From: Chitinophagaceae bacterium | Lineage (GTDB): Bacteria > Bacteroidota > Bacteroidia > Chitinophagales > Chitinophagaceae | Reading direction: 5' to 3' | NCBI GenBank assembly: GCA_947446645.1 | Contig: CANFHA010000016.1 | Span: forward strand, 62,001-126,000 | DNA: 64,000 bases | In this document: positions 8,861 to 17,485 of the stretch, piece after piece | Layout: each line of letters opens with the position of its first letter | How positions within the stretch are numbered: position 1 is the stretch's first letter | The notes under the pieces: generated by a model | Database searches by the model: none | The model's input: only the letters and a program-made list of their open reading frames with translations | Told to the model about the DNA's origin: nothing | Program-made: the position numbers and the translations under genes

Positions 8861-9198
8861 ATGGCTTTATGAAGGAAACCAATAAAATCTGTTATTACGT
8901 TGTATTGATAGTGCACTGATCGGTCTATTTGTCATATATAATGACTTCATCGCATTTTTCAACCGAATGGCATGGCACATGACCGTGATGTCACAGATAT
9001 GCTGGTTTTCAGATGATCTTGCCACACTTTACTGCTCCATATCCGGTATATACTACCTCGTTTTTGTGAGTATAATTTCGGGAGTTTTATGTGAAAAGAT
9101 ACAAACCATCTGTAATTACTACTGCAATAATTATTCTTTCATTCATTATCCAGATTTTTTTTGAGATTAAGTATATATATTACCAGCAGGTATAACAC
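8861..9198. other. 338-bp A/T-rich spacer without a gene
   Basis: Bounded by inverted heptameric repeats. I see no convincing ORF, tRNA fold or terminator. Short frames here (for example 8967-9164) have no start context, signal or composition that supports coding. It may hold the promoter of the following aminotransferase gene. Confidence 0.5.
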
Positions 9199-9233
9199 AC
9201 TTTTTGGTTTTCACTTTTAACTTTTGACTTAAA
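9199..9233 (+). repeat. Heptameric AT-rich repeat abutting the aminotransferase start
   Basis: CACTTTTTGG then TTTTCAC/TTTTAAC/TTTTGAC units ending at the ATG at 9234. It is the inverted partner of 8828-8860. Confidence 0.75.
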
Positions 9234-10376
9234 ATGGATTTTCCTTCCAAACACTCTGCTACTGGTACTACAATATTTACTGTGATGAGTGCGCTGGCTA
9301 CAGAGCACAATGCCATTAACCTTTCGCAGGGTTTCCCGGATTTTCATATTGATGAAGATCTGTCGCAGGCCCTAGGAGATGCAGCAAAAAATGGATTTAA
9401 CCAGTATGCACCTATGGCAGGCCTGCCTGTGCTACGCCACGAGATAGCGGCGAGTTTTAAGAAGAGGTATAATGTAGCTATAGATGCTGATGCGGAGATA
9501 ACAATAACACCAGGGGCCACCTATGCCATATATACGGCATTTACGGCCATATTATCGGCGGGGGATGAGGTTATAGTATTGGAGCCGGCCTATGACAGCT
9601 ATATACCTAATATAGAAATGAATGGTGCAAAGGTGGTGCCCGTGGCACTGCAGGCACCTGCCTTTGAGGTAGACTGGAGCAGGGTAAAAGAGGCAATGAC
9701 ACCAAGGACTAAAGCCATCATCGTTAACACGCCTCATAACCCGACAGGCGCTATCTGGACTAAAGCTGACTGGGATGAACTTGCGGCAATAGTACGGGGT
9801 ACAGACATAACCATACTCTCTGATGAGGTATACGAGCAGCTGGTTTTTGGGGATGAGCGGCACTACAGCGTGCTGGAGCATGCTGAGCTCCGTGAGTGCA
9901 GCTTTGCACTTTATTCGTTTGGCAAGGTGTATAATAATACCGGCTGGAAGATGGGCTACTGTATCGCTCCGCCTGCATATACACAGGCATTCAGAAGGAT
10001 ACACCAGTTCCTGGCCTTTACGGTGAATACGCCGGCACAATATGCTCTGGCGCACATACTGGCGCATGGCACGGCAGAACCTGTGCACGCAGTAATGCAG
10101 CGCAAGCGCGACCATTTTCTGAACTTAATCAAGGATACACCGTTTACGATACATACACCTGCCCGTGGCAGCTATTTTCAGCTGGCCAGCTATGAGCGGA
10201 TAAATGATATGCCGGATATGGAATTTGCCCGGTGGCTAACCAAAGAATATGGTGTAGCCACAATACCGATCAGCTCTTTCTACCACGATAAGAAAGACGA
10301 TAAGCTAATCAGGTTTTGCTTCGCGAAGAAGGAGGAAACACTGGATGAAGCGGTCAACCGGCTTCGGAAACTGTAG
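9234..10376 (+). CDS. PLP-dependent aminotransferase (YbdL/methionine aminotransferase-like)
   Basis: A 380-residue class I/II aminotransferase. Visible landmarks are N-L-S-Q-G-F-P-D-F (29-37), N-T-P-H-N169-P-T-G, D197-E-V-Y200 for the cofactor ring, and the Schiff-base lysine K231 in Y-S-F-G-K, followed by G-W-K-M-G-Y. The R at R-F-C-F-A (about 361-365) binds substrate carboxylate. The sequence resembles E. coli YbdL, a methionine/aromatic aminotransferase, and the kynurenine aminotransferase group. It could serve methionine salvage or amino-acid catabolism. It is cytosolic and stands alone. Confidence 0.88.
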   Translation: MDFPSKHSATGTTIFTVMSALATEHNAINLSQGFPDFHIDEDLSQALGDAAKNGFNQYAPMAGLPVLRHEIAASFKKRYNVAIDADAEITITPGATYAIYTAFTAILSAGDEVIVLEPAYDSYIPNIEMNGAKVVPVALQAPAFEVDWSRVKEAMTPRTKAIIVNTPHNPTGAIWTKADWDELAAIVRGTDITILSDEVYEQLVFGDERHYSVLEHAELRECSFALYSFGKVYNNTGWKMGYCIAPPAYTQAFRRIHQFLAFTVNTPAQYALAHILAHGTAEPVHAVMQRKRDHFLNLIKDTPFTIHTPARGSYFQLASYERINDMPDMEFARWLTKEYGVATIPISSFYHDKKDDKLIRFCFAKKEETLDEAVNRLRKL

Positions 10377-10467
10377 CCAGAAAGATCGTTCCTGGTTTGT
10401 CGCGGGATATCCTTTCTCATATTCCGATTTCAATCTTCTGATTATTTTTGTTCTCGTGCAATATGCC

Positions 10468-10532
10468 ACTCCTTCGGAGTTCAAGCACGTTGTGCAATAC
10501 TGTTTTCTATAATAATATTATCCCTTCGGGAT
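10468..10532. repeat. Pair of REP-like mini-hairpins
   Basis: ACTCC-TTC-GGAGT (10468-10480) and ATCCC-TTC-GGGAT (10520-10532) are 5-bp perfect stems with the same TTC loop. GTGCAATA occurs once before and once after the first hairpin. The pair sits in the otherwise empty 270-bp region between the aminotransferase gene and the minus-strand GDSL gene. Confidence 0.55.
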
Positions 10533-10585
10533 TTTTCCACCTGACTGAGAGATTGCCCCCAACACTGAAATGTTCTGCAAAAAAA

Positions 10586-10613
10586 AGCGATGTACCTTTT
10601 TGGGTACATCGCT
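10586..10613 (-). terminator. Rho-independent terminator of the fadL-like/GDSL unit
   Basis: AGCGATGTACC and GGTACATCGCT form an 11-bp perfect stem with a 6-nt loop. On the minus strand it is followed by eight T residues, 36 bp beyond the GDSL gene stop. Confidence 0.85.
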
Positions 10614-10648
10614 CAATATATTCACCGCTTTTTGGCGGAGTAAAAGCA

Positions 10649-12025
10649 TTACGGGAAAACGATACCTGCGTACTTATTAACGTCGGTAAAAGGAATGGTT
10701 GATTTATACTTGCTATTGATGCTCCTGATGATCTCGTTAGCTATTAAAGCGTAGCCGCGTGGAGTAAGATGTACACCATCGAGCGAGAATGCGCCGCCGC
10801 TTACGTAGTCAGCATTGTAGTTAATGCCGTTGTACGCAATGCCTGTAGCCACTGTGCCAAGATAAGTGTACATATCCACATAAGCGAGATTATAACGAAC
10901 TGATTCTTTCTGGATGAAATCGTTGAAACGCGCGGTAGCTGTTCTGATGAACTGCAGCTCATCTGTAGTAAGTACGTACTGTGCAGGTATAGCGGTATAG
11001 CTGCCCCAGCCCTGGCAGGTAAGACTGTTAAGCGGTGTGGTAAGTAATATCAACTCGCCGGGAACAGACTGCCTTACGTTGCCTGAATTGTCCTGAACGA
11101 TGAACTGGTTGTTGCCGATATGGAAAGAGATATCGGGGAACTGACCGCGCCAATAGCGATTCAGAGAGTCTGCCTGTGTTTGCCTGAGCAGGAAAAGCCC
11201 GTTTGAAGGGATAGCGGTAAAGAAAGGGATAGCTGTGATATCAGGGATATTGATAAGTGCACCGCTGGCACCAGTGCTGATAGCAATCCTCAGCGCAGAA
11301 TCATAAAGCTGCTCAAATACGTATGTAGGTGTAATGTCGCTCTGATTATAATAATTACCTGCAATAGGTGATGCACTGTCCGAACCGTGACCCTGGCCAC
11401 CTGCAGTAGCATAACCCAGCACATCGTTGGCACCCAGCCAGAAGGTGAAGAAAGTAGGACCAAGGTTATTTACAGTCCACTGGAGCTCATCCATAGGCGT
11501 GCCAGCCGGGTTGTGGTAAAACCTTGCAGCGTATGGATTGCCAGCAGCATATCCGGAAACAGGGTAGTCGGCGATACGAATGCCGGGAACACCGATATTG
11601 TTAACCTGGTTGTTGTTGACACCACTCTGGAAATAAGCAGCATCCTGCGCATCCTGGCTATAGCCGGTGATCGTCATCGGACCCATAGAGCTGGTGCCCG
11701 TGCAGGTGTTGGTAGTAATAGCAAGTATCAGCTTCGATGTTGGATAACCATCATCGCCATGCAGCAAAGGCTGAATGAACGGGCCTTTGGCGCCTTTAGC
11801 ACCATCAATAAGTGAAAATTGCTCAAACAGGCGCGCGGGGTAAGAATTTACCTGGCCACTGATTGTAAGGCTGTTGTTAGCAAAACCTGCAGTAAGTGAG
11901 TTGCCCACTGCCATATAGTTAGTAAAAGTGGCAGTGCCTGGCGATACAGGTTTTGTAACCTTTACACTGGGCTTGCACGCTGTAAACATGCAGGCAATAG
12001 CGCCAATGATATATAGTTTTTTCAT
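10649..12025 (-). CDS. SGNH/GDSL-hydrolase lipoprotein
   Basis: A 458-residue predicted lipoprotein: M-K-K-L-Y start, hydrophobic core, and lipobox M-F-T-A-C17. Block I is V-G-N-S43-L-T-A-G-F with the nucleophile S43. Block III is G-A-N-D-V (about 197-201). Block V is D-G-V-H-L-T-P-R-G (about 423-431), supplying the catalytic Asp and His. These define an esterase/lipase-like SGNH hydrolase, bigger than the usual 200 residues because of insertions. It lies 23 bp downstream of a FadL-family porin gene, so the two may work together at the outer membrane, for example hydrolysing esters whose fatty acids are then taken up. That link is an inference. Confidence 0.85.
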   Translation of the reverse strand: MKKLYIIGAIACMFTACKPSVKVTKPVSPGTATFTNYMAVGNSLTAGFANNSLTISGQVNSYPARLFEQFSLIDGAKGAKGPFIQPLLHGDDGYPTSKLILAITTNTCTGTSSMGPMTITGYSQDAQDAAYFQSGVNNNQVNNIGVPGIRIADYPVSGYAAGNPYAARFYHNPAGTPMDELQWTVNNLGPTFFTFWLGANDVLGYATAGGQGHGSDSASPIAGNYYNQSDITPTYVFEQLYDSALRIAISTGASGALINIPDITAIPFFTAIPSNGLFLLRQTQADSLNRYWRGQFPDISFHIGNNQFIVQDNSGNVRQSVPGELILLTTPLNSLTCQGWGSYTAIPAQYVLTTDELQFIRTATARFNDFIQKESVRYNLAYVDMYTYLGTVATGIAYNGINYNADYVSGGAFSLDGVHLTPRGYALIANEIIRSINSKYKSTIPFTDVNKYAGIVFP

Positions 12026-12048
12026 CTTTTATAATTTTGATCTGTTAT

Positions 12049-13293
12049 TTAGAAATTGTAGTAAATGCCAATGCCCGGAGTAGCCGCCTGCGTTTTGTAG
12101 GTGCCGCTGAAGTTGCCGAAATCATAAGACGCAGCACGCTTTACACCGCTGGTAGCTTCGAAAGCAGCAAGAATTGTAAACCTTGGTATAGGCTTAATAG
12201 AGATACCACAGGTAACTACAATACGGTCAGCATCAGGAAGATCCGGAGATACATAGCCATTAGGGATAGGAGAAGGATCGTATGCGCCACCGGCCATCAG
12301 TGATACTACTTTGCTCACCTTAACGTTAGCACCTACTCTCGTAGTGAGTGTATTGTGATAGTGACGTGGAGCATGGATATCTTTAAGAGAGCTGGTATGC
12401 TGGTCGAAATTGAATTTCAGTGAATCAAAAGAAGTCCAGATGGTGTAGTTCAGGTTGAGCTCGAAAGTCCATGCACCGGTTCTGTAGCCTACGCCTGCAG
12501 AAATAACCTGTGGTATGGGCAGGTGAGAGTCAAAATGTGTGTCCGGGAAAGAATCACGCAGAGAAGCAGGTACTTTGAACTTAGCTGAACCGCCACTGAT
12601 CCCCATGTTAACCTGAGAACGGTAAGTAACACCCAACTGTAGCTGCTCGCTCAGGCGCATATGCACACCAGCGTTGAACCCAATGCCGGAAGCCGTGCCA
12701 TGAAGGTGAGCCTGGCCATCATCGTAACCTGGTCCTCCAGCGCCGTGTACCGGCATAGCCTCTGTATAGTCGAATGTACCAAAACCGTAAACGAAGCCTG
12801 CACCTACAGAAAGAAAATCACTGATGCGGTAGCTGACAGTAGGCTGAACGAATACAGATTTAAGCTCAATAGACTGAACGAGGTATTTGCCCAGCCAGTT
12901 GTTATCCCACTCAAGGCCTGCACCAGCCGGAGTGTAAATACCAAGGCCTAAGCCAAACCGGCTGTTTTCCTGTACAGGACCACCTATATATACATTAAAC
13001 GGGGTGAATGTCTGTTTGTTTGTATGGGCATCAGTAGGTGTTGTTCCTGACTGGATCTGGCTGCCAAATGCGGTAGCGGGCATAATGGCAGAAACACTGC
13101 CGTAAGCCTGTATGCTTTTGAGCCTGCCAAGGCCACCGGGATTATAAAATATGGTAGCCGCGTCCCAAGGCCAGGCAACACCGGTACCGCCCATCGCTAC
13201 CTGCCTCAGACCTTCGAGATTGATCTGGTAACCAGCACCAAAAGATGTTATTGTCGTCAATAAAAACGATGCTGCCAATAAGTGTTTCTTCAT
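12049..13293 (-). CDS. OmpP1/FadL/TodX-family outer membrane transporter
   Basis: A 414-residue beta-barrel precursor with a signal peptide (residues 1-19, T-S-F-G-A). Next follow G-Y-Q-I-N-L-E-G-L-R-Q-V-A-M-G-G-T-G-V-A, with N-P-G-G-L at about 51-55, the hatch signature of FadL-type porins. Many aromatic-ended amphipathic strands follow, and the protein ends in a terminal aromatic (Y-Y-N-F). FadL relatives carry long-chain fatty acids or other hydrophobic compounds across the outer membrane. The GDSL lipoprotein gene follows at 23 bp, so they form a probable two-gene operon with a shared terminator at 10586-10613. Confidence 0.88.
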   Translation of the reverse strand: MKKHLLAASFLLTTITSFGAGYQINLEGLRQVAMGGTGVAWPWDAATIFYNPGGLGRLKSIQAYGSVSAIMPATAFGSQIQSGTTPTDAHTNKQTFTPFNVYIGGPVQENSRFGLGLGIYTPAGAGLEWDNNWLGKYLVQSIELKSVFVQPTVSYRISDFLSVGAGFVYGFGTFDYTEAMPVHGAGGPGYDDGQAHLHGTASGIGFNAGVHMRLSEQLQLGVTYRSQVNMGISGGSAKFKVPASLRDSFPDTHFDSHLPIPQVISAGVGYRTGAWTFELNLNYTIWTSFDSLKFNFDQHTSSLKDIHAPRHYHNTLTTRVGANVKVSKVVSLMAGGAYDPSPIPNGYVSPDLPDADRIVVTCGISIKPIPRFTILAAFEATSGVKRAASYDFGNFSGTYKTQAATPGIGIYYNF

Positions 13294-13399
13294 AAAGAAT
13301 GTAGTTAAAACATCAATTTAGTTCAATAAGAAATTCCAATTAATCGGTTAAGGTAAGGTGAAATAATTTTAAAACCAATACCTGTTCCCAATTTGGGGG

Positions 13400-13407
13400 C
13401 AAATATA
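13400..13407 (-). promoter_or_regulatory. Putative -7 box of the fadL-like/GDSL operon
   Basis: On the minus strand TATATTTG followed by CCCCC matches TAnnTTTG. It would start an mRNA with a leader of about 100 nt before the ATG at 13293. It lies just beyond the comF stop codon. Confidence 0.45.
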
Positions 13408-13411
13408 GTGC

Positions 13412-14116
13412 TTAGGACACGGCAATACCAATGGTAGCGATGCTTATTTTTACATTTTCGGCTTGTAACAAGGCCAGGCTACAGGCCTCCAGTGTGGCGC
13501 CGGTGGTTAGCACATCATCGCATATTAATACGTGCTTGCCAGCCAGGTTTGCATTGGCCGCGATTTTGAAAGCACCCGACATATTATCAACCCGCTCTGT
13601 ACGTGTTTTTTTGGTTTGGCTCTCCGTGTCGCGGGTGCGGAGGAGTAGTTTATCTGAGACGGGTTTTTGCAAAATGTTGCCGAGACCACGGGCGATGAGC
13701 ATACTTTGGTTATAGCCACGCTTTGCTTCTTTTACCGGATGTAAAGGAACGGGAATGATAACATCTACCGTGTCTGCCCAGTGCACCGGCTGCAGGGAGT
13801 GCGCAAACCGCTCACCCAGGAAAATGCCTATTTGCTTTTTGCCTGCATACTTGAGGCCGTGTACAAGGTGCTGCAGCAGCCCATCATCAGTGAAATAAGC
13901 AAATGATGTAGCCTGTTGAAATGGAATGCGGCCGGCAAAGCGTAATGCGGTTTCATTGTCTGCTATATGGTGATAGCCGGTTTCAGGTAACTGCAGGGCA
14001 CAGCTGATGCATAGTACGCTTTCGGAAGATAGCAAGGGCTTGCTGCACCCCTCGCACAAGCGGGGATAGAATAAATGGATGAGGCCGTGTGAGAGGTCTT
14101 TGAGGATGGAGACCAT
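13412..14116 (-). CDS. comF: ComF family phosphoribosyltransferase-like protein
   Basis: A 234-residue protein. An N-terminal zinc ribbon is visible as C-E-G-C (about 21-24) and C-I-S-C (about 36-39). The C-terminal half carries the phosphoribosyltransferase PRPP loop L-I-C-D-D-V-L-T-T-G-A-T (about 200-211). ComF proteins help single-stranded DNA uptake into the cytosol in naturally competent bacteria. In others they are called amidophosphoribosyltransferase-like, with unknown reaction. A comEC gene lies at 47439-49505, which fits a DNA-uptake role. It ends about 5 bp from the FadL promoter box. Confidence 0.88.
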   Translation of the reverse strand: MVSILKDLSHGLIHLFYPRLCEGCSKPLLSSESVLCISCALQLPETGYHHIADNETALRFAGRIPFQQATSFAYFTDDGLLQHLVHGLKYAGKKQIGIFLGERFAHSLQPVHWADTVDVIIPVPLHPVKEAKRGYNQSMLIARGLGNILQKPVSDKLLLRTRDTESQTKKTRTERVDNMSGAFKIAANANLAGKHVLICDDVLTTGATLEACSLALLQAENVKISIATIGIAVS

Positions 14117-14143
14117 TTTTGATAACGCTTATATGGTAAAAAT

Positions 14144-14175
14144 AATGAACCCTGCCGAAAAGCAGGGTTCATTTT
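14144..14175 (-). terminator. Rho-independent terminator of gcvP
   Basis: AATGAACCCTGC and GCAGGGTTCATT form a perfect 12-bp stem with a 6-nt loop. It is 35 bp beyond the gcvP stop, with a T-rich continuation on the minus strand. TTTGAAAAT units lie between stop codon and stem. Confidence 0.8.
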
Positions 14176-14199
14176 CAAATTTGCATATTTTCAAATTTC
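14172..14199 (-). repeat. TTTGAAAAT-type repeat at the gcvP 3' end
   Basis: Two copies of ATTTTCAAATTT in 28 bp, directly next to the gcvP stop. The same unit occurs three times just after the dnaN stop (56150-56187). Confidence 0.6.
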
Positions 14200-14209
14200 C
14201 ACATTACCC

Positions 14210-17083
14210 TTACGCTTCCGCATAAGACTCTGTAGGCTCACAAGTGCAGACCAGGTTCCTGTCGCCATAAGTATTGTTGACGCGGGAAACTGATGGCCAG
14301 AACTTGTTGTGCTTCACCCAGTGCAGCGGGAAGGCAGCATGCTGGCGGCTGTATTTATGGTTCCACTCATCAGCAGTTATCACCGCCTGGGTGTGTGGGG
14401 CGTTTTTCAGTGCATTATCTGCTTTGTCGGCCTTGCCATCCTCTATATCGCGTATCTCCTGGCGTATAGCAAGCATCGCATCGCAGAAGCGATCCAGCTC
14501 AGCTTTGTCTTCGCTCTCTGTTGGCTCTATCATCAGCGTGCCTGCTACAGGGAAGCTCATGGTAGGTGCGTGGAAGCCATAATCGATCAGGCGTTTTGCA
14601 ACGTCTTCGGCTTCTACATCAGCGCTCTTTTTGTACGGGCGAAGATCTACGATAAATTCGTGTGCTGTAGTGCCGCCGTGACCTGTATATAATATATCAA
14701 AGTCGTCCTGCAGCCTTGCGCGCATATAGTTGGCATTAAGTATAGCGTACTCAGTAGCCTTGCGAACACCCGCTGTGCCCAGCATACGTATATATGCATA
14801 AGAAATGAGCAGGATGCTGGCCGAACCAAATGGTGCAGCAGAAACAGCATTAGCTACCTGACCATTGCTGGTAAATACGTGACCAGGAAGGAATGGTGCC
14901 AGGTGTTTATTCACACAGATAGGGCCCATGCCTGGACCACCACCGCCGTGCGGGATAGCAAAAGTTTTGTGCAGATTGAGGTGACAAACATCGGCACCAA
15001 TGAGGCCGGGGGCAGTGAGGCCCACCTGCGCATTCATGTTAGCGCCGTCCATGTATACCATGCCGCCGTGCTCATGCACTACCTTGGTAATATCCTTTAC
15101 CGACTCTTCATAAATACCGTAGGTAGAAGGATAAGTGATCATGATACCGGCAAGGTTGGCAGCGTGCTGCTCCGCCTTGGCTTTAAGATCATGCACATCT
15201 ATATATCCGTTGTCATGCGCTTTTACCACTACTACTTTGTAGCCTACCATTACCGCACTTGCCGGGTTGGTGCCGTGTGCTGATATAGGAATGAGGATCA
15301 CGTTACGATGTCCTTCATTGCGGCTTTCGTGGTAGCCGCGAATAGCCAGCAGTCCGGCATATTCGCCCTGTGCACCGCTATTTGGCTGCAGGCTGCAGGC
15401 ATCGAATGCGGTTATTTCGCAGAGGTAGTTAGAGAGCTCTTTAGCTATCTGCAGGTATCCACCACACTGGTCCAGCGGTGCAAATGGATGCATTTTGCTC
15501 CAGTGCGTCCAGCTGAGCGGCATCATTTCTGATGCGGCGTTCAGCTTCATGGTGCAGGAGCCGAGGGATATCATACTTGTATTAAGGCTGAGGTCTTTAT
15601 TTTCCAGCATCTTAATATAGCGCATCATTTGTGTTTCGCTGTGATGGCTGTTGAATACCTGCTGTCTCAGGAACTCGCTAGTGCGGGTAAGTGAAGTAGG
15701 TATGTGGGTAAGCGCGGTATGCTCATCTATGGCGTACGATACAGGCGCATCAGGATTGCTGAATACAGAAATAATATCCAGCAGGTCGCGTGGCGTATTA
15801 GTTTCGTCCAGCGATATACCTACTATGTTACCAGCGTGGTAGCAAAAATTGACACCCCGTGCTTCTGATATCCTGCGGATAGCAGCAGGGTCTTCAACTG
15901 TTACGGTAATGGTATCAAAATATGTTTTGCTATGCACGGTTACTCCTGCTTCGGTAAGTGCATTGCCTAATGTCTGGGTAAGTGCAGCCACACGTTTTGC
16001 AATGTTCTTCAGGCCATCCGGGCCATGATAAACAGCATACATAGCGGCCATGTTAGCCAGTAATGCCTGTGCAGTGCAAATGTTTGACGTAGCTTTTTCC
16101 CTTTTTATGTGCTGCTCGCGTGTGCCCAGTGCCATGCGCAGTGCACGGTTACCGGTAGCATCTATACTGATACCAATGATACGGCCGGGTATAAGACGTT
16201 TGAACTCTTCTTTTGTAGCGAAGAAGGCTGCGTGCGGGCCACCATAGCCAAGCGGCACACCAAAACGCTGCGCGCTACCGAGCGCCACATCTGCACCCAT
16301 TTCTCCGGGAGGAGTAAGTAAAGTAAGCGCCAGCAGATCGGTAGCCATAGCCACGTAGCCACCTGCTTCGTGCATTGTAGCTATAAAACCACGGTAGTCT
16401 TCTACCTCGCCTACACTGTTAGGGTATTGTATCAGTGCACCGAAGTATGTAGTGTCTATATCCGCTATGCGGTAGTCGCCATATACTACTTCAATGCCGA
16501 GGGGCATAGCGCGCGTAACCACCACATCTTTTGTTTGTGCAAACACATTGTGGTCTACAAAGAACTTAGGACGCTCGGGCGTATTTGTATCTTTATTAAG
16601 CGCGTGGAAGAACATATTCATTGCCTCAGCCGCAGCAGTTGCCTCATCCAGCAGTGATGCATTTGTGATAGGCAATGCGGTAAGATCGCACACCACCGTC
16701 TGGAAATTGAGCAGGCTCTCCAACCGTCCCTGGCTTATCTCAGCCTGGTAGGGGGTATACTGGGTATACCATCCCGGGTTTTCAAAAATGTTGCGCAGTA
16801 TTACGCTTGGCGTATGCGTATCGTAATATCCCTGGCCTATGTATGTTTTGAATGGTTTATTTTTTTGCGATGTTTCTTTCAGTTCGTGCAGGTATTCCGC
16901 TTCGCTTACGCCTTCTGGTATGCGCAGCGTATGATCCATGCGGATAGACGCAGGTACTGTACGGTGAATCAACTCTTCCATGCTTTCTACACCTATCGTA
17001 TCCAGCATATCTTTTGTATCCTGCTCGCCCGGGCCTATATGCCTGTGAGTAAATTCTTCGTTCTGAATGGAAAACAAATTCAT
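14210..17083 (-). CDS. gcvP: Glycine dehydrogenase (decarboxylating), P protein
   Basis: A 957-residue protein from the ATG at 17083, beginning M-N-L-F-S-I-Q. An upstream frame extension to 17158 lacks family resemblance. It decarboxylates glycine with PLP and passes the aminomethyl group to the lipoyl arm of the H protein. The N-half has R-H-I-G-P and the I-G-Q-G-Y-Y-D-T-H segment. The C-half has the PLP lysine in [17 protein letters not shown] (near residue 700). The length is that of the single-chain homodimeric form. gcvH is 25 kb away at 42285 and gcvT is not in the window, so the operon is split. Confidence 0.97.
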   Translation of the reverse strand: MNLFSIQNEEFTHRHIGPGEQDTKDMLDTIGVESMEELIHRTVPASIRMDHTLRIPEGVSEAEYLHELKETSQKNKPFKTYIGQGYYDTHTPSVILRNIFENPGWYTQYTPYQAEISQGRLESLLNFQTVVCDLTALPITNASLLDEATAAAEAMNMFFHALNKDTNTPERPKFFVDHNVFAQTKDVVVTRAMPLGIEVVYGDYRIADIDTTYFGALIQYPNSVGEVEDYRGFIATMHEAGGYVAMATDLLALTLLTPPGEMGADVALGSAQRFGVPLGYGGPHAAFFATKEEFKRLIPGRIIGISIDATGNRALRMALGTREQHIKREKATSNICTAQALLANMAAMYAVYHGPDGLKNIAKRVAALTQTLGNALTEAGVTVHSKTYFDTITVTVEDPAAIRRISEARGVNFCYHAGNIVGISLDETNTPRDLLDIISVFSNPDAPVSYAIDEHTALTHIPTSLTRTSEFLRQQVFNSHHSETQMMRYIKMLENKDLSLNTSMISLGSCTMKLNAASEMMPLSWTHWSKMHPFAPLDQCGGYLQIAKELSNYLCEITAFDACSLQPNSGAQGEYAGLLAIRGYHESRNEGHRNVILIPISAHGTNPASAVMVGYKVVVVKAHDNGYIDVHDLKAKAEQHAANLAGIMITYPSTYGIYEESVKDITKVVHEHGGMVYMDGANMNAQVGLTAPGLIGADVCHLNLHKTFAIPHGGGGPGMGPICVNKHLAPFLPGHVFTSNGQVANAVSAAPFGSASILLISYAYIRMLGTAGVRKATEYAILNANYMRARLQDDFDILYTGHGGTTAHEFIVDLRPYKKSADVEAEDVAKRLIDYGFHAPTMSFPVAGTLMIEPTESEDKAELDRFCDAMLAIRQEIRDIEDGKADKADNALKNAPHTQAVITADEWNHKYSRQHAAFPLHWVKHNKFWPSVSRVNNTYGDRNLVCTCEPTESYAEA

Positions 17084-17135
17084 AAAATAGTATAAAATAT
17101 TAGGTGAAAAATCCTGTGCCGTTTTTAACGAAGTG

Positions 17136-17143
17136 CAAAGATA
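17136..17143 (-). promoter_or_regulatory. Putative -7 box of gcvP promoter
   Basis: On the minus strand TATCTTTG followed by CACTTCG is an exact TAnnTTTG match, 52 bp before the gcvP ATG. A TTG lies 12 bp upstream of it, which is closer than the usual -33 spacing. Confidence 0.5.
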
Positions 17144-17158
17144 ATTTAATTCGTGCAA

Positions 17159-17485
17159 TTGATAAGGAGCAGCCCGTAACGCATATGTTATGCAATAATG
17201 TTACAGGCAGTAGCCGGTGCCAGTATCATTATAGCTCCGTTGATTAAGGTTTATAAAAATATTTTTTTGTCCCGTTTTAAATTTTGGCATGTTTAATAGA
17301 CTGCTCCATTCCTTTTGCAGTAGAATAGCTAGTGCTTGCTACAGTAAAATTGTACGGTGACCATCAAAATCGTATTCACCTAACATTATATCTATTTTAA
17401 CATTAATTAAGGCGGCTGGGTAGTACACCATATTACCAAATCAGTATTTTGTGTGTGAGTCGGGTAACCTTCTCCCACGATCCAT
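17159..17485. other. Divergent intergenic region, gcvP / barrel receptor gene
   Basis: A 327-bp A/T-rich region between divergent genes. Besides the gcvP promoter at its edge I see no ORF or RNA gene. GTAAC and GTTAC flank a short CATATG-centred segment near 17177-17205. A receptor promoter is expected here but no good match to TAnnTTTG was found near 17486. Confidence 0.45.

Noticed and set aside
8967..9164. 65-residue frame in the manC/aminotransferase spacer
   Set aside because: No start context, no recognisable features and typical composition of non-coding A/T-rich DNA.
10448..10702. 84-residue plus-strand frame before the GDSL gene
   Set aside because: It runs through hairpins, the terminator and into the 3' end of the GDSL gene; no coding features.
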